A stretch of 64,000 nt of DNA from Bacillus_BD oryzisoli_A. Its GTDB lineage: Bacteria > Bacillota > Bacilli > Bacillales > Cytobacillaceae. Every line of letters starts with the position of its first letter. Positions within the stretch are counted from its first letter, which is position 1. This document shows, one piece after another, positions 1-8,161 of this stretch. The translations under genes and the position numbers were made by a program. The notes below the pieces were generated by a model. The model was not told the DNA's origin and made no database searches. It saw nothing but the letters and a program-made list of their open reading frames with translations. The stretch spans positions 186,001 through 250,000 of the forward strand of contig NZ_JBHZRC010000006.1 in the NCBI RefSeq assembly GCF_043641075.1, read 5' to 3'.

Positions 1-590
1 GCACATTCATCCACCATTCTTTTGAGGTCAGCTGCTTCTCTCGGAAAGAAATGACTCATTATAACCTCTGCACAGCCTGCTACCGTTGCATGTGCGGACG
101 GATAGGATGGAAACTTAGGTGTAAACACGACAGTGGACAGATTTGGATCATATTGATTAGGACGTGCAACATCCCAAAGATATTTGAAATACCATGATAT
201 GACTAAAGCATCATTAACAGCTGCATGAAAAAACGCTAACACTCTAGCAGTCATCGGGGAACCCATTCTATATTTTTCTGCTAAACGGAAAAGTAACCTC
301 GTCATCTTTTCCGTTGCTTCCCCTGTCCCCCAATACTGAGCAATGCGTTTTTGTTCGGGCGTTAAGGAGGCTTGAGTTTGTTGAACGAGGGTCAATTCTT
401 CTGTCCAATTAATTTGAGCTGGATGGCGAATGTTCCAAGCAATACGCTGCCGAAAGGGATCAAAAAATTCATGGGTACTTGGCCTATTAATAAAAAACAT
501 TGGCCAGTAGGCTGGTGCTGGATTCCCTTTAGGCGGTACCATATCTCCGGGGTAAGGATAGTCTGACCATTTTCTATACCTTGTCGGCAT
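1..590 (-). CDS. Vanadium-dependent haloperoxidase / PAP2-family protein, C-terminus outside the window
   Basis: The reverse strand encodes about 196 residues from an ATG at 590, preceded by GAGGGG nine bases upstream, and runs off the left edge. A WDVARPNQ segment followed by PSYPSAHATVAG matches the first two phosphate/vanadate-binding motifs of the PAP2 / vanadium haloperoxidase superfamily; the third motif must lie beyond the edge. Bacillus relatives are usually annotated as vanadium-dependent haloperoxidases or PAP2 phosphatases, and the sequence does not decide between halide oxidation and phosphatase activity. No signal peptide is visible at the N-terminus (MPTRYRKWSDYPYPG). The next gene to the right is co-directional but separated by a terminator, so this is probably a single-gene unit. 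Confidence 0.75.
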   Translation of the reverse strand, partial: MPTRYRKWSDYPYPGDMVPPKGNPAPAYWPMFFINRPSTHEFFDPFRQRIAWNIRHPAQINWTEELTLVQQTQASLTPEQKRIAQYWGTGEATEKMTRLLFRLAEKYRMGSPMTARVLAFFHAAVNDALVISWYFKYLWDVARPNQYDPNLSTVVFTPKFPSYPSAHATVAGCAEVIMSHFFPREAADLKRMVDEC

Positions 591-686
591 GTCGTTCAAC
601 CCCTCACGATTATTCTCTTATTTTTCTATGACTAACTACGTTGGAATATGTCACTGAGAGTGGACATTGACACAAAATTAAATAGG

Positions 687-731
687 AAAAGCTGACAGGC
701 AGCACTCATGAAGATGCAGCCTGTCAGCTTT
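687..731 (-). terminator. Terminator of the BCCT transporter operon
   Basis: A 13-bp inverted repeat (AAAGCTGACAGGC / GCCTGTCAGCTTT) is followed on the minus strand by TTTTCC. It lies 38 bases past the transporter stop codon and closes the leftward operon. Confidence 0.8.
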
Positions 732-740
732 ATTGTATTT

Positions 741-768
741 GGAAGCATGAGAACCGACCCTCTGCTTC
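741..768. repeat. Family A palindromic repeat
   Basis: Copy of the 28-base unit GGAAGCA...GAACCGACCC...TGCTTC. It directly abuts the transporter stop codon (769-771). Confidence 0.75.
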
Positions 769-2373
769 TTAAATGACTTCCTCATTTTTGTTATTGATTG
801 TTATTTCAATAGTTGGGATAGTTTTGTCTTCTTTTAGTTTTTTTGCTTCTGTGTTTGTTTCTGTGCCGAAGAGCATTTTTTCGTCTTCTTTGATCCATTT
901 AATGAAAGAGGCCATCATGAGAATCATGATAAATACTAATGGCAGTGCTGTTATGATTGTTAGCGTTTGCAAGGCATTTAAGGCTTCGCCATACATTAAT
1001 ACGATTGCAATACCTGTTAATAAAATCCCCCAGAATACACGATACCAGCGAACCGGCTCTTCCCCATTACGTAGATTTTTAGAGGCAACGTCTGCCAATG
1101 TATAAGCACCTGAGTTGACTGTTGTAGCAAGGAAAATCGCTGCTACTACTACATATAACACAGTCACAATACCTCCTAATGGCAACGCTTGTAGGGAGGC
1201 AAAAATGGCTGCTGGTGCACCTTCTGCATTAAGTGTTTCGATAATCGGTGCAGCACCTGTAATTTCAAAAAACATACTCGTGTTTCCAAATACCGCAAAG
1301 GACACCCAGCAGCCGATGGTTCCGCCGACTAATTGACCAAGAATCAGTTCCTTAATACTTCTGCCCTTTGAAATACGGGCCGCAAACATGCCTGTAAACG
1401 GTGCATAGGAGAACCACCAGCCCCAATAGAAAATCGTCCATGCTTCACTGAAGCCTGATTTCCCAACCGGGTCTGTGTAAAGGCTCATTCTAAAGAAGTT
1501 TTGGAACAGTATTCCCACACTGTCTGTAAAGGTAGCCAGAATAAAGGCTGTTGGTCCAAAAATGATCACGAAGATTGCCAGCGCAAAATATAAATACAAA
1601 TTCCAATCGCTCAAAAGCTTCAAGCCTTTTTTCAACCCAAAGAATAAACAGATACAGAAAAAGACAGTTAATCCTAATACAATACTTAGGTTTAAACCTG
1701 TTGATTTCTCAACACCAAACCACTGATGAATCCCTTCCGCTATTAAAGGGGTTCCTAATGCTAACGACGTTCCAATTCCACCCATTAAGCCAAACATAAA
1801 GCATACATCAATCAGTTTTCCTAACCAGCCATCTGCACGGTCTCCAATGATCCCGCGGCAGGCTGTACTCAAGCGAACGGAATTATAGTTTCTTACATAT
1901 AAAGCGTAGGCAATGGGAATCGACGGTACACAGTAGATTGCCCAGGCGGAAAAACCCCAGTGGAACATTCCATATGTAGAGGCAAACCCTGCCGCTTCCA
2001 CACTCCCTGACTCTAATCCATACGGCGGTGAATCATAGTAGAAAGCCCATTCAATAATGCCCCAGTACATAATCCCGGAACCAATTCCAGCCGTAAAAAT
2101 AAGTGCAAGCCAACTAAAGGTTGAAAACTCAGGCTTTTCATTGCCGAATTTGATCTTGCCGTATTTACTAAATGCCAGCCAAAATAAAAACCCAAAGATC
2201 CCTAAACAGACCCATAAATAAAAGGAGCCAAAATTACCTGTAATAAAATTTAATACCCCATTTAAAAAGGCTGTCCCTTTTTCAGGATTAATTAAAATGG
2301 GCACTGTAATAACAAGAATCAATACTAATGCCATGCTCAGTATCTGCTTATCAATCTTGCTCTCCTTTTTCAT
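769..2373 (-). CDS. BCCT-family transporter for a betaine-type quaternary amine
   Basis: A 534-residue integral membrane protein of the betaine/carnitine/choline transporter family with about 12 hydrophobic segments. Family signatures are the GIGSGIMYWGIIEWAFYY stretch near residue 95 and the WTIFYWGWWFSYAPF ... ARISKGR box near residues 312-340. The first box carries IEW where choline/betaine importers usually have an EP motif, a feature that reminds me of CaiT-like carnitine carriers; this is inference. Start: the ATG at 2373 has GGAGGG five bases upstream; an earlier ATG at 2388 overlaps that ribosome site and is less likely. It is the last gene of the leftward operon with the Rieske oxygenase, aldehyde dehydrogenase and D-malate-type dehydrogenase, so it probably imports their substrate. 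Confidence 0.87.
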   Translation of the reverse strand: MKKESKIDKQILSMALVLILVITVPILINPEKGTAFLNGVLNFITGNFGSFYLWVCLGIFGFLFWLAFSKYGKIKFGNEKPEFSTFSWLALIFTAGIGSGIMYWGIIEWAFYYDSPPYGLESGSVEAAGFASTYGMFHWGFSAWAIYCVPSIPIAYALYVRNYNSVRLSTACRGIIGDRADGWLGKLIDVCFMFGLMGGIGTSLALGTPLIAEGIHQWFGVEKSTGLNLSIVLGLTVFFCICLFFGLKKGLKLLSDWNLYLYFALAIFVIIFGPTAFILATFTDSVGILFQNFFRMSLYTDPVGKSGFSEAWTIFYWGWWFSYAPFTGMFAARISKGRSIKELILGQLVGGTIGCWVSFAVFGNTSMFFEITGAAPIIETLNAEGAPAAIFASLQALPLGGIVTVLYVVVAAIFLATTVNSGAYTLADVASKNLRNGEEPVRWYRVFWGILLTGIAIVLMYGEALNALQTLTIITALPLVFIMILMMASFIKWIKEDEKMLFGTETNTEAKKLKEDKTIPTIEITINNKNEEVI

Positions 2374-2416
2374 TTTATCCCTCCACATAATTTTTCCAAT
2401 ATTCGGAATATTATTT

Positions 2417-2455
2417 TCAGACTATCACACAACAAAAAAGTATGTGATAGTCTGA
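2417..2455 (-). other. Intercistronic hairpin before the BCCT gene
   Basis: A 13-bp perfect inverted repeat (TCAGACTATCACA / TGTGATAGTCTGA) lies between the dehydrogenase stop and the transporter. No T-run follows on the minus strand, so it looks like an mRNA-stability or processing hairpin rather than a terminator. A second short palindrome (AATATTCGGAATATT) sits at 2398-2412, next to the transporter ribosome site. Confidence 0.55.
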
Positions 2456-2459
2456 TGCC

Positions 2460-3554
2460 TTATATTTTTTCTACTGCCTGCTTCGCAAGTATTTCTTCTA
2501 GGTACCTTATCACTTGATCTCCAACCTGCTCCGTTGTGGCCGTCCCGCCCATATCTGTCGTTAAGACAGTTCCGTCCATTAATACCTTTTCAATGGCCTG
2601 TAAAATACTTTCACCATAGTTTTCATAGCCGAAAAAGTCCATCATTTGACTCGCTGACCAAACCGCAGCAAGTGGATTGGCAATACCTTGTCCAGCGATA
2701 TCCGGTGCAGAGCCATGAATCGGCTCGAACATAGATGGGTAGTTTCTTTCAGGATTGATATTCGCACCCGCCGCCAGGCCGATTCCACCTGCAATGGCCG
2801 CACCTAAATCGGTTAAAATGTCACCGAATAAATTCGAAGTGACAACCACTTCAAATCGCTTTGGATCCTTAATCATTAGCATAGCTGCTGCATCAACAAG
2901 ATAGGATGCTGTCTTCACGTCCGGATATTCGCTGCTAATTTCTTCAAACACCTGATCCCAGAAAACCATCGAATAATTCAAGGCATTTCCTTTACTGATG
3001 CTTGTCAGCGTTTTGCCTTCTTTACGGGCTGTTTCGAAGGCATAGCGGATGATACGTTCCGTTCCTTTGCGGGAAAAGACGCCATTTTGCAAAACAACCT
3101 CATTCTCCTTACCCTTGAACAGCCAATCCCCTGCTCCTGCATATTCGCCTTCACTATTTTCACGGATAAACAGCATGTTAACATCCTCGCGCTTCGTATC
3201 CTTTAACGGACATGGTGCTGCTTCCAATAATGTGATTGGTCTGATATTGACATACTGGTCAAAGCCCTTCCGAATCTTTAATAATAAATCCCATAACGAG
3301 ATATGATCAGGTACACCCGGATAGCCGACTGCCCCAAGGTATATGGCATCAAATTCCTTTAGCTTGTCCATTCCATCGTCATCCATCATGACGCCATGCT
3401 TTGTGTAATATTCGCAGCCCCATGGGAATTCAGTAAATTCAAATTGAAAGCCTGCATCTTTTTCTGCTACTTTATTAAGAATCTTAATTCCTTCCTGAAT
3501 GACTTCGGGTCCAATTCCGTCACCGGGAATGCTGGCAATTTTAAATGTTTTCAT
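2460..3554 (-). CDS. dmlA: D-malate / tartrate dehydrogenase (decarboxylating), IMDH-like
   Basis: 364 residues of the isocitrate/isopropylmalate dehydrogenase superfamily, beginning MKTFKIASIPGDGIGPEV (NAD-binding start) and containing FIRENSEGEYAG and the metal-binding segment NLFGDILTDLGAAIAGGIG, followed by FEPIHGSAPDIAGQ. The pattern fits the D-malate/tartrate dehydrogenase (DmlA/TtuC/YeaU) branch, which oxidises and decarboxylates (R)-malate to pyruvate with NAD. In E. coli the orthologue gene lies beside the yeaV transporter and yeaW/yeaX carnitine oxygenase genes, and the same association appears here. The ATG at 3554 follows AAGGAGA. In the proposed pathway it takes malate derived from malic semialdehyde to pyruvate. 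The substrate is assigned by context, since family members also act on tartrate. Confidence 0.82.
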   Translation of the reverse strand: MKTFKIASIPGDGIGPEVIQEGIKILNKVAEKDAGFQFEFTEFPWGCEYYTKHGVMMDDDGMDKLKEFDAIYLGAVGYPGVPDHISLWDLLLKIRKGFDQYVNIRPITLLEAAPCPLKDTKREDVNMLFIRENSEGEYAGAGDWLFKGKENEVVLQNGVFSRKGTERIIRYAFETARKEGKTLTSISKGNALNYSMVFWDQVFEEISSEYPDVKTASYLVDAAAMLMIKDPKRFEVVVTSNLFGDILTDLGAAIAGGIGLAAGANINPERNYPSMFEPIHGSAPDIAGQGIANPLAAVWSASQMMDFFGYENYGESILQAIEKVLMDGTVLTTDMGGTATTEQVGDQVIRYLEEILAKQAVEKI

Positions 3555-3585
3555 CGCTTGTCTCCTTATTCCTGTTGATTAAAGC

Positions 3586-5040
3586 TTACAGATTTTGATT
3601 CCAAACAATTAATTTCATTTCTGTCATTTCTTCAATGGCATACTTTATGCCTTCTCTTCCTGTTCCGCTCTCTTTTACGCCGCCATATGGCATATGATCC
3701 ACTCGGAATGTTGGAATGTCATTGATTAGGACGGCTCCGACCTCCAATTGATTCGCTGCAGTTAATGCCTGATTAATATTTTCAGTGTAAATGCCAGCCT
3801 GCAAGCCGTAGCGTGAATCGTTAACATACTCGATCGCTTCTTCAACTGAACTCACTTTGTTTACAATTACAATTGGGGCGAACACTTCCTGGCACGAAAC
3901 CTTTAAGGTTGGATGTACATTCGTTAGAATCGTTGGCTGTAAAATCCCATCCTCTGTCTGCCCGCCGGCTAATACAACGGCCCCCTGTTGCTTTGCTTCC
4001 TGAATCCAGCTCACAGCACGTTCTGTTTCATTTTTCGAAATAAGTGCTGAAATATGTGTTTCTGGGTCAAGCGGGTCGCCTATTTTTAACTGTTTTGTTG
4101 CGGTAACTAATTTCCCTACTAATTCCTCATAAACATCTTCATGTGCATAAATGCGCTGCAGGGAAATGCATACTTGTCCCTGATTTGAAAACGCCCCCAT
4201 TACACATCTATCTACTATTCTATCAATCTCGATATTTTTATCAACAATTACCGCTGCATTCGAGCCTAACTCCAATGTTGTTTTCTTTAGACCGGCTTTA
4301 TTTCGAATTCCAATCCCAACGGCAGGGCTTCCTGTAAAGGTAATCATCTGTACTCGGTCATCATGAATTAACGCTTCACCTACGACGCTGCCGGAGCCTG
4401 TCACGACATTCAGAACACCGTCAGGCAATCCCGCCTCCTGAAAAAGCTCCGCAATAAAAAGTGCAGACAAAGGCGTTTGCGATGCCGGTTTTAATACAAC
4501 TGAATTCCCTGATGCAATCGCAGGCCCTACCTTATGGGCCACCAAATTCAGCGGAAAATTAAACGGTGTTATCGCTCCAATGACACCTATTGGTTTTCGG
4601 ACCGTGTAGCCGATTCTACCAACACCGCCTGGTGAAGCATCAAATGGGATCGTTTCCCCGTGAATCCGCTTTGCTTCCTCGGCAGCGAATTTATAGGTTT
4701 CAATCGTTCGGGAAACCTCTGCTTTCGCAAACGTTAACGGTTTCGCACACTCTAATGCTAGAATTCTCGCAGCCTCATCTGCTCTTTCCGTTAATAAAGC
4801 TACGACTCTTTCTAAAATGGCTGCACGCTCAAACGCAGGCATACCGGCAATCTTTGGATAAGCCTTGTCCGCAACCGAGATGGCTTCTTTTACTAGTTTC
4901 TCATCAGCCATGGCTATTTCAGCAATTTTTTCTCCGGAATACGGTGACAATAAATCTGTATATCTATCAGCCTCAACCTTTTTTCCATCGATGAATAGAT
5001 ATTTTTTCAATCGTAATGTGTCTTGTACGTTATTTATCAT
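3586..5040 (-). CDS. NAD(P)-dependent aldehyde dehydrogenase, probable malic semialdehyde dehydrogenase
   Basis: 484 residues of the aldehyde dehydrogenase superfamily. Visible landmarks are the cofactor-site segment TPFNFPLNL (residues 158-166), FTGSPAVG (near 235), catalytic Glu257 in LELGSN and nucleophile Cys291 in NQGQVC. Full-length and apparently intact. The ATG overlaps the TGA of the upstream Rieske gene (ATGA), which implies translational coupling. In context it would oxidise the aldehyde released when the Rieske enzyme cleaves a quaternary amine; for carnitine that is malic semialdehyde giving malate, which the next enzyme can use. Specificity cannot be read from the sequence; lactaldehyde, betaine-aldehyde or glycolaldehyde-type substrates remain possible. 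Confidence 0.85.
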   Translation of the reverse strand: MINNVQDTLRLKKYLFIDGKKVEADRYTDLLSPYSGEKIAEIAMADEKLVKEAISVADKAYPKIAGMPAFERAAILERVVALLTERADEAARILALECAKPLTFAKAEVSRTIETYKFAAEEAKRIHGETIPFDASPGGVGRIGYTVRKPIGVIGAITPFNFPLNLVAHKVGPAIASGNSVVLKPASQTPLSALFIAELFQEAGLPDGVLNVVTGSGSVVGEALIHDDRVQMITFTGSPAVGIGIRNKAGLKKTTLELGSNAAVIVDKNIEIDRIVDRCVMGAFSNQGQVCISLQRIYAHEDVYEELVGKLVTATKQLKIGDPLDPETHISALISKNETERAVSWIQEAKQQGAVVLAGGQTEDGILQPTILTNVHPTLKVSCQEVFAPIVIVNKVSSVEEAIEYVNDSRYGLQAGIYTENINQALTAANQLEVGAVLINDIPTFRVDHMPYGGVKESGTGREGIKYAIEEMTEMKLIVWNQNL

Positions 5041-6119
5041 TTTCCTAATGCCTCCAGTACCATATCGTGGAATTGAACAATCGCCTTTTCTGATTGAGAA
5101 TACACCCCTTTATTGAAGGCACGTGAGCGGAAGCCTACCTGCTCCAATTCCACCAGCTCCACATCCTCCTGGCGAACCTGTTCCGCAAATGCCACTAAAT
5201 CCTTTTCTTCCTGTGTTAAGTTTTCATCTCTGAAATAATAAGTATAAACTCCTAAGGTTGTTTCATGATCAATTGGAATCATTTGAATGGTTGCGATATT
5301 CCCTGGTCCAGGATAAATAGTCATCATTAAATTCGGCCATAACCAGAAGAACTCCCCGCCCTGCATTTCAGCTTCATTCAAATCAGTGGTTCCCATTTGT
5401 TTATCAGGCTTCACAACCGTTCCTTGTACAGAATAATTTTCACAGGTAATAATTTGATAGTTTTTCATATCAAGAGTTGAAACAAATGATGGGTGTGCCA
5501 CATAACAATGGTCGCATTCTAAATAGTTATCAATAAAGGCCTTCCAGTTTGCCTTAATAATCCTTGTTTTAGAATTAATTCGTTTTAATTCACCTAAAAA
5601 TGGATATTTATCGAGTCTGCTAGCGAAATCGCCATAGGATTCATTCAGCGGTTTAGCATCATCGTCCAGGTTAACAAAAATAAAGGATTGCATGACTTCC
5701 ATCCTTACCCCTCTTAAACAGCGATCACTAATACATGAGGCATCCTCACCACTGAAGTTAGGGGCTTTGTTTAGCTGACCGTCTAAGTGGAAGGTCCAGC
5801 CATGGTATCCGCATTGAAGAATTTTCTTTTGCCCTGATTCCTTTTTTTCCAGCTTCGTCGCTCGGTGCGGACAGACATTATAGAAGGCACGGATTTCTCC
5901 ATCCATTCCACGGGTAACGATAATCGGTTCACCTGCTACTTCCGTTGTGAAGAATTGTCCTTCCTTTTCTACCTGGCTTACATGCCCAACCAGCTGCCAT
6001 GATTTTGAAAAAATTAATTCCTGCTCTAATTCAAATACCTTTGGATCTGTGTAAAGATCATATGTCATCGTTCTTTCAAATGTTTTACTCGCTTTATTTT
6101 GAACTGGATTGTAAGTCAT
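5037..6119 (-). CDS. Rieske non-heme iron oxygenase, quaternary-ammonium (CntA/YeaW-like) type
   Basis: 360 residues. The Rieske [2Fe-2S] ligands are Cys83-x-His85 and Cys103-x2-His106. The mononuclear iron site is His204, His209 and probably Asp319, and the bridging position that is Asp in most Rieske oxygenases is Glu201. Glu-His-His-Asp spacing (201/204/209/319) equals that of carnitine monooxygenase CntA (205/208/213/323), where the bridging Glu is typical of enzymes cleaving quaternary amines. Expected reaction: O2-dependent C-N cleavage of carnitine or a related betaine to trimethylamine and an aldehyde. The usual CntB/YeaX-type flavin-iron-sulfur reductase is absent from the window, so electrons must come from elsewhere. 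First gene of the operon, with RBS AAGGAGG, expressed from a sigma-54 promoter at 6497-6513. Glycine betaine or gamma-butyrobetaine are alternative substrates. Confidence 0.85.
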   Translation of the reverse strand: MTYNPVQNKASKTFERTMTYDLYTDPKVFELEQELIFSKSWQLVGHVSQVEKEGQFFTTEVAGEPIIVTRGMDGEIRAFYNVCPHRATKLEKKESGQKKILQCGYHGWTFHLDGQLNKAPNFSGEDASCISDRCLRGVRMEVMQSFIFVNLDDDAKPLNESYGDFASRLDKYPFLGELKRINSKTRIIKANWKAFIDNYLECDHCYVAHPSFVSTLDMKNYQIITCENYSVQGTVVKPDKQMGTTDLNEAEMQGGEFFWLWPNLMMTIYPGPGNIATIQMIPIDHETTLGVYTYYFRDENLTQEEKDLVAFAEQVRQEDVELVELEQVGFRSRAFNKGVYSQSEKAIVQFHDMVLEALGK

Positions 6120-6174
6120 GGTTTTTCCTCCTTATATTGGGTTCATTTATTTTTTTGGCTTTTTTAAAATGGTT

Positions 6175-6364
6175 GTTGATTTCCGTTCAAGAAACTTCGC
6201 GCACCTTAGGGCGACCGCCGAGCCTCCTCGACACTTCGTGTCTCCGGGGTCTCGACTGTCTCGCTTCTCCCGCAGGACATTGAATTGCTTCCCTGAATCC
6301 GCCCACGCACGAGAAAATTCGATAGAATTTTCGAGGAGTCTTCGTGCCTTCCACTTCAATCAAC
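6175..6364. repeat. 190-bp interspersed repeat with terminal GTTGATT/AATCAAC
   Basis: A locally GC-richer block bounded by GTTGATT at the left and AATCAAC at the right, with inner inverted segments such as GACACTTCGTGTC and GAAAATTCGATAGAATTTTC. I recognise the style (CGAGCCTCCTCG ... GGGGTCTCG ... CGCAGGA...CTTCGTGCCTTCC) as a non-coding repeat family found in many Bacillus genomes. It lies inside the transcribed leader of the Rieske operon. Open frames through it look like artefacts. Confidence 0.6.
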
Positions 6365-6496
6365 AAGCGAACAAAAAACAAACTTGTTCTAAAATCAATA
6401 CTCAAATAAAACGGTTTCATTAATCACATTTGTCTGCTACATTATTCTTATTACCACCATCTTTATGTTGTAAATTATGTTCTTGTCTTTTATTAA

Positions 6497-6513
6497 TGCA
6501 AGTAGCGTGCCAA
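6497..6513 (-). promoter_or_regulatory. Sigma-54 (SigL) -24/-12 promoter of the Rieske operon
   Basis: On the minus strand the bases read TTGGCACGCTACTTGCA, an exact TGGCAC-N5-TTGCA arrangement. Transcription would start near 6486, giving a leader of about 367 bases that contains the 190-bp repeat. A sigma-54-type activator gene is divergent from it. Confidence 0.9.
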
Positions 6514-6608
6514 TTAGTAAAATCCTTATAAAATAGCTAAAAACCCTAGTAAATAGGCGTATTCTATTTTTAATTTTCATATTATTATAAATTTACAGAG
6601 TTTTATTC

Positions 6609-6644
6609 GAGTTGATTGTAACTCAAACTGAGTCCAATTCAACT
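6609..6644. promoter_or_regulatory. Probable enhancer (UAS) for the sigma-54 activator
   Basis: Nested inverted repeats: GAGTTGATTG (6609-6618) with CAATTCAACTC (6634-6644), and ACTC/GAGT inside. It lies roughly 100-130 bases upstream of the -24/-12 element, the usual distance for enhancer-binding activators, and next to the activator's own start. Confidence 0.6.
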
Positions 6645-6685
6645 CACCTAATTCACTCTAGAAATGATAAACAGGAGGCACAGGC

Positions 6686-8047
6686 ATGAGTCAGTACACA
6701 AATATACCAATGGACATCGAAATAAATGGACATGTGCTAAAAGATATCTTGGATTACTCGTCTGATGAAATATTCGTTCTCGATGGAGAAAAGCGGATTG
6801 TTTATGTGAATCGTGTATGTGAGAAGCACTACGGTTTAAAGCCCCAGGAGGTTATCGGGAAGTATAATACAGAATTATTGGATAGGGGGCTTTGGAAGCC
6901 CTCCATTGTTCCATTAGTGTTTCAAGAGAAGAAGCCAGTGACGATGCGGCAGAAAACCTATATTGGAGCTGAACTCCTAACAACCGCTGTACCAATACTG
7001 AATGATGAAAATGAAATTGAGCTGATTGTGACGACCTCACAGGAGCTGCAAACGTTTATGAGTATGAAGAATGATAAAGAAAAGCCAGCAGCAGCGGAGG
7101 ATTTTCCAACCATTATTACCAACTCAGCTAAGATGAAAGAGCTTTTAAAGGTCTGCGAGAAAATTGCTAGGTTTGATTCTACCGTACTAATTCAAGGTGA
7201 ATCTGGTACTGGAAAAAGCGTTCTGGCTGGCTATATTCACGAGATTAGTAACCGTAAAGAGAAAACGTTCTTAAAAATAAATTGTGCCGCACTTCCGGAG
7301 GAGCTCCTCGAATCAGAGCTTTTCGGTTATGTAGAGGGTTCTTTTACAGGTGCAAAAAAGAAGGGAAAAATCGGTTTGATTGAAGCAGCGAATCATGGAA
7401 CACTTTTTCTTGATGAAATTGGCGAAATGCCGCTATCCTTACAAGCAAAGCTGCTGCAGGTCATACAGGACAAGCAGTTTATTCCCATCGGCGGACACCA
7501 AACCAAAACAGTTGATATCCGTATTATTGCTGCAACGAACCGTGATTTGGAGGATATGGTGAGGCAGGGACAATTTAGAGAGGACTTATTTTATCGCTTG
7601 AATATTATTGATTTACACATCCCTTCCCTTCGCGAACGCAAGGAAGACATTATTCCGTTAGCCTATAACTTTCTCCATAAAATTAATAAGAAATATAATA
7701 TGAATAAGTTGATTTCACAGGAATGCCTTGACCTTTTTAACCAATATTCGTGGCCGGGCAACATTCGTCAGCTGGAAAATCTCATGGAAAGGCTGATTGT
7801 CACAAGTGACTCTATCATACAAATACAAGATTTGCCTGAAATGATCGTTGAAAAAGTAAAATCCCAAATTCGTACAGAATTACCGCTCCATCTTGACGAC
7901 GCACTCGATGAAGTAAAACGTTCCTTTGTAAGAAAATCCTACTCACTACACCAAAGCACAAGAAAAGTCGCCAAGGATTTAAACATAAGCCAAACAAGGG
8001 CTGTAAAACTGATAAACGAGTATTGTAAGGATTTAATGAACGAATAA
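6686..8047 (+). CDS. Sigma-54-dependent transcriptional activator (PAS-AAA+-HTH)
   Basis: 453 residues. A PAS-like sensor occupies about residues 15-125, followed by an AAA+ domain near 140-370 with Walker A GESGTGKS (171-178), the sigma-54 contact loop GSFTGA (218-223, Ser in place of the usual Ala) and Walker B FLDEIGE (241-247). The C-terminus (about 405-450) has a Fis/TyrR-like helix-turn-helix (STRKVAKDLNISQTRAVKLINEY). ATG at 6686 has AGGAGG upstream. It is divergent from the Rieske operon, whose promoter is an exact -24/-12 element, so it is very likely the activator of that operon. The ligand sensed by the PAS domain is unknown; a quaternary amine or its breakdown product is a reasonable guess. 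Confidence 0.9.
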   Translation: MSQYTNIPMDIEINGHVLKDILDYSSDEIFVLDGEKRIVYVNRVCEKHYGLKPQEVIGKYNTELLDRGLWKPSIVPLVFQEKKPVTMRQKTYIGAELLTTAVPILNDENEIELIVTTSQELQTFMSMKNDKEKPAAAEDFPTIITNSAKMKELLKVCEKIARFDSTVLIQGESGTGKSVLAGYIHEISNRKEKTFLKINCAALPEELLESELFGYVEGSFTGAKKKGKIGLIEAANHGTLFLDEIGEMPLSLQAKLLQVIQDKQFIPIGGHQTKTVDIRIIAATNRDLEDMVRQGQFREDLFYRLNIIDLHIPSLRERKEDIIPLAYNFLHKINKKYNMNKLISQECLDLFNQYSWPGNIRQLENLMERLIVTSDSIIQIQDLPEMIVEKVKSQIRTELPLHLDDALDEVKRSFVRKSYSLHQSTRKVAKDLNISQTRAVKLINEYCKDLMNE

Positions 8048-8052
8048 CAGCC

Positions 8053-8137
8053 TAGGCTGTCCTAAAAGCAAAGATATCAGGCCCCCTAGCCTCTAATATC
8101 ACTTTGCTTACATTCACACACTACTGGACAGCCTCTC
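8053..8137. repeat. Large branched palindrome after the activator gene
   Basis: The outer arms GGCTGTCC / GGACAGCC enclose GCAAAG / CTTTGC and a GATAT / ATATC inner stem. It may serve as a terminator between the converging genes. The same outer (CTGTCC/GGACAG) and GCAAAG motifs recur at 47469-47589. Confidence 0.55.
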
Positions 8138-8161
8138 TTCATTAAGCGGCGCTTACGCAGT

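Noticed and set aside
372..566. Plus-strand 64-residue frame
   Set aside because: It lies antisense to the better supported haloperoxidase/PAP2 frame (motifs visible on the minus strand) and lacks a ribosome site.
2398..2412. Palindrome AATATTCGGAATATT as a regulator operator
   Set aside because: It lies within the operon next to the transporter ribosome site, where no promoter is visible; only reported as part of the intercistronic region.
6147..6420. Overlapping minus- and plus-strand frames in the leader
   Set aside because: They run through the 190-bp interspersed repeat. Composition is that of a structured repeat rather than coding sequence.
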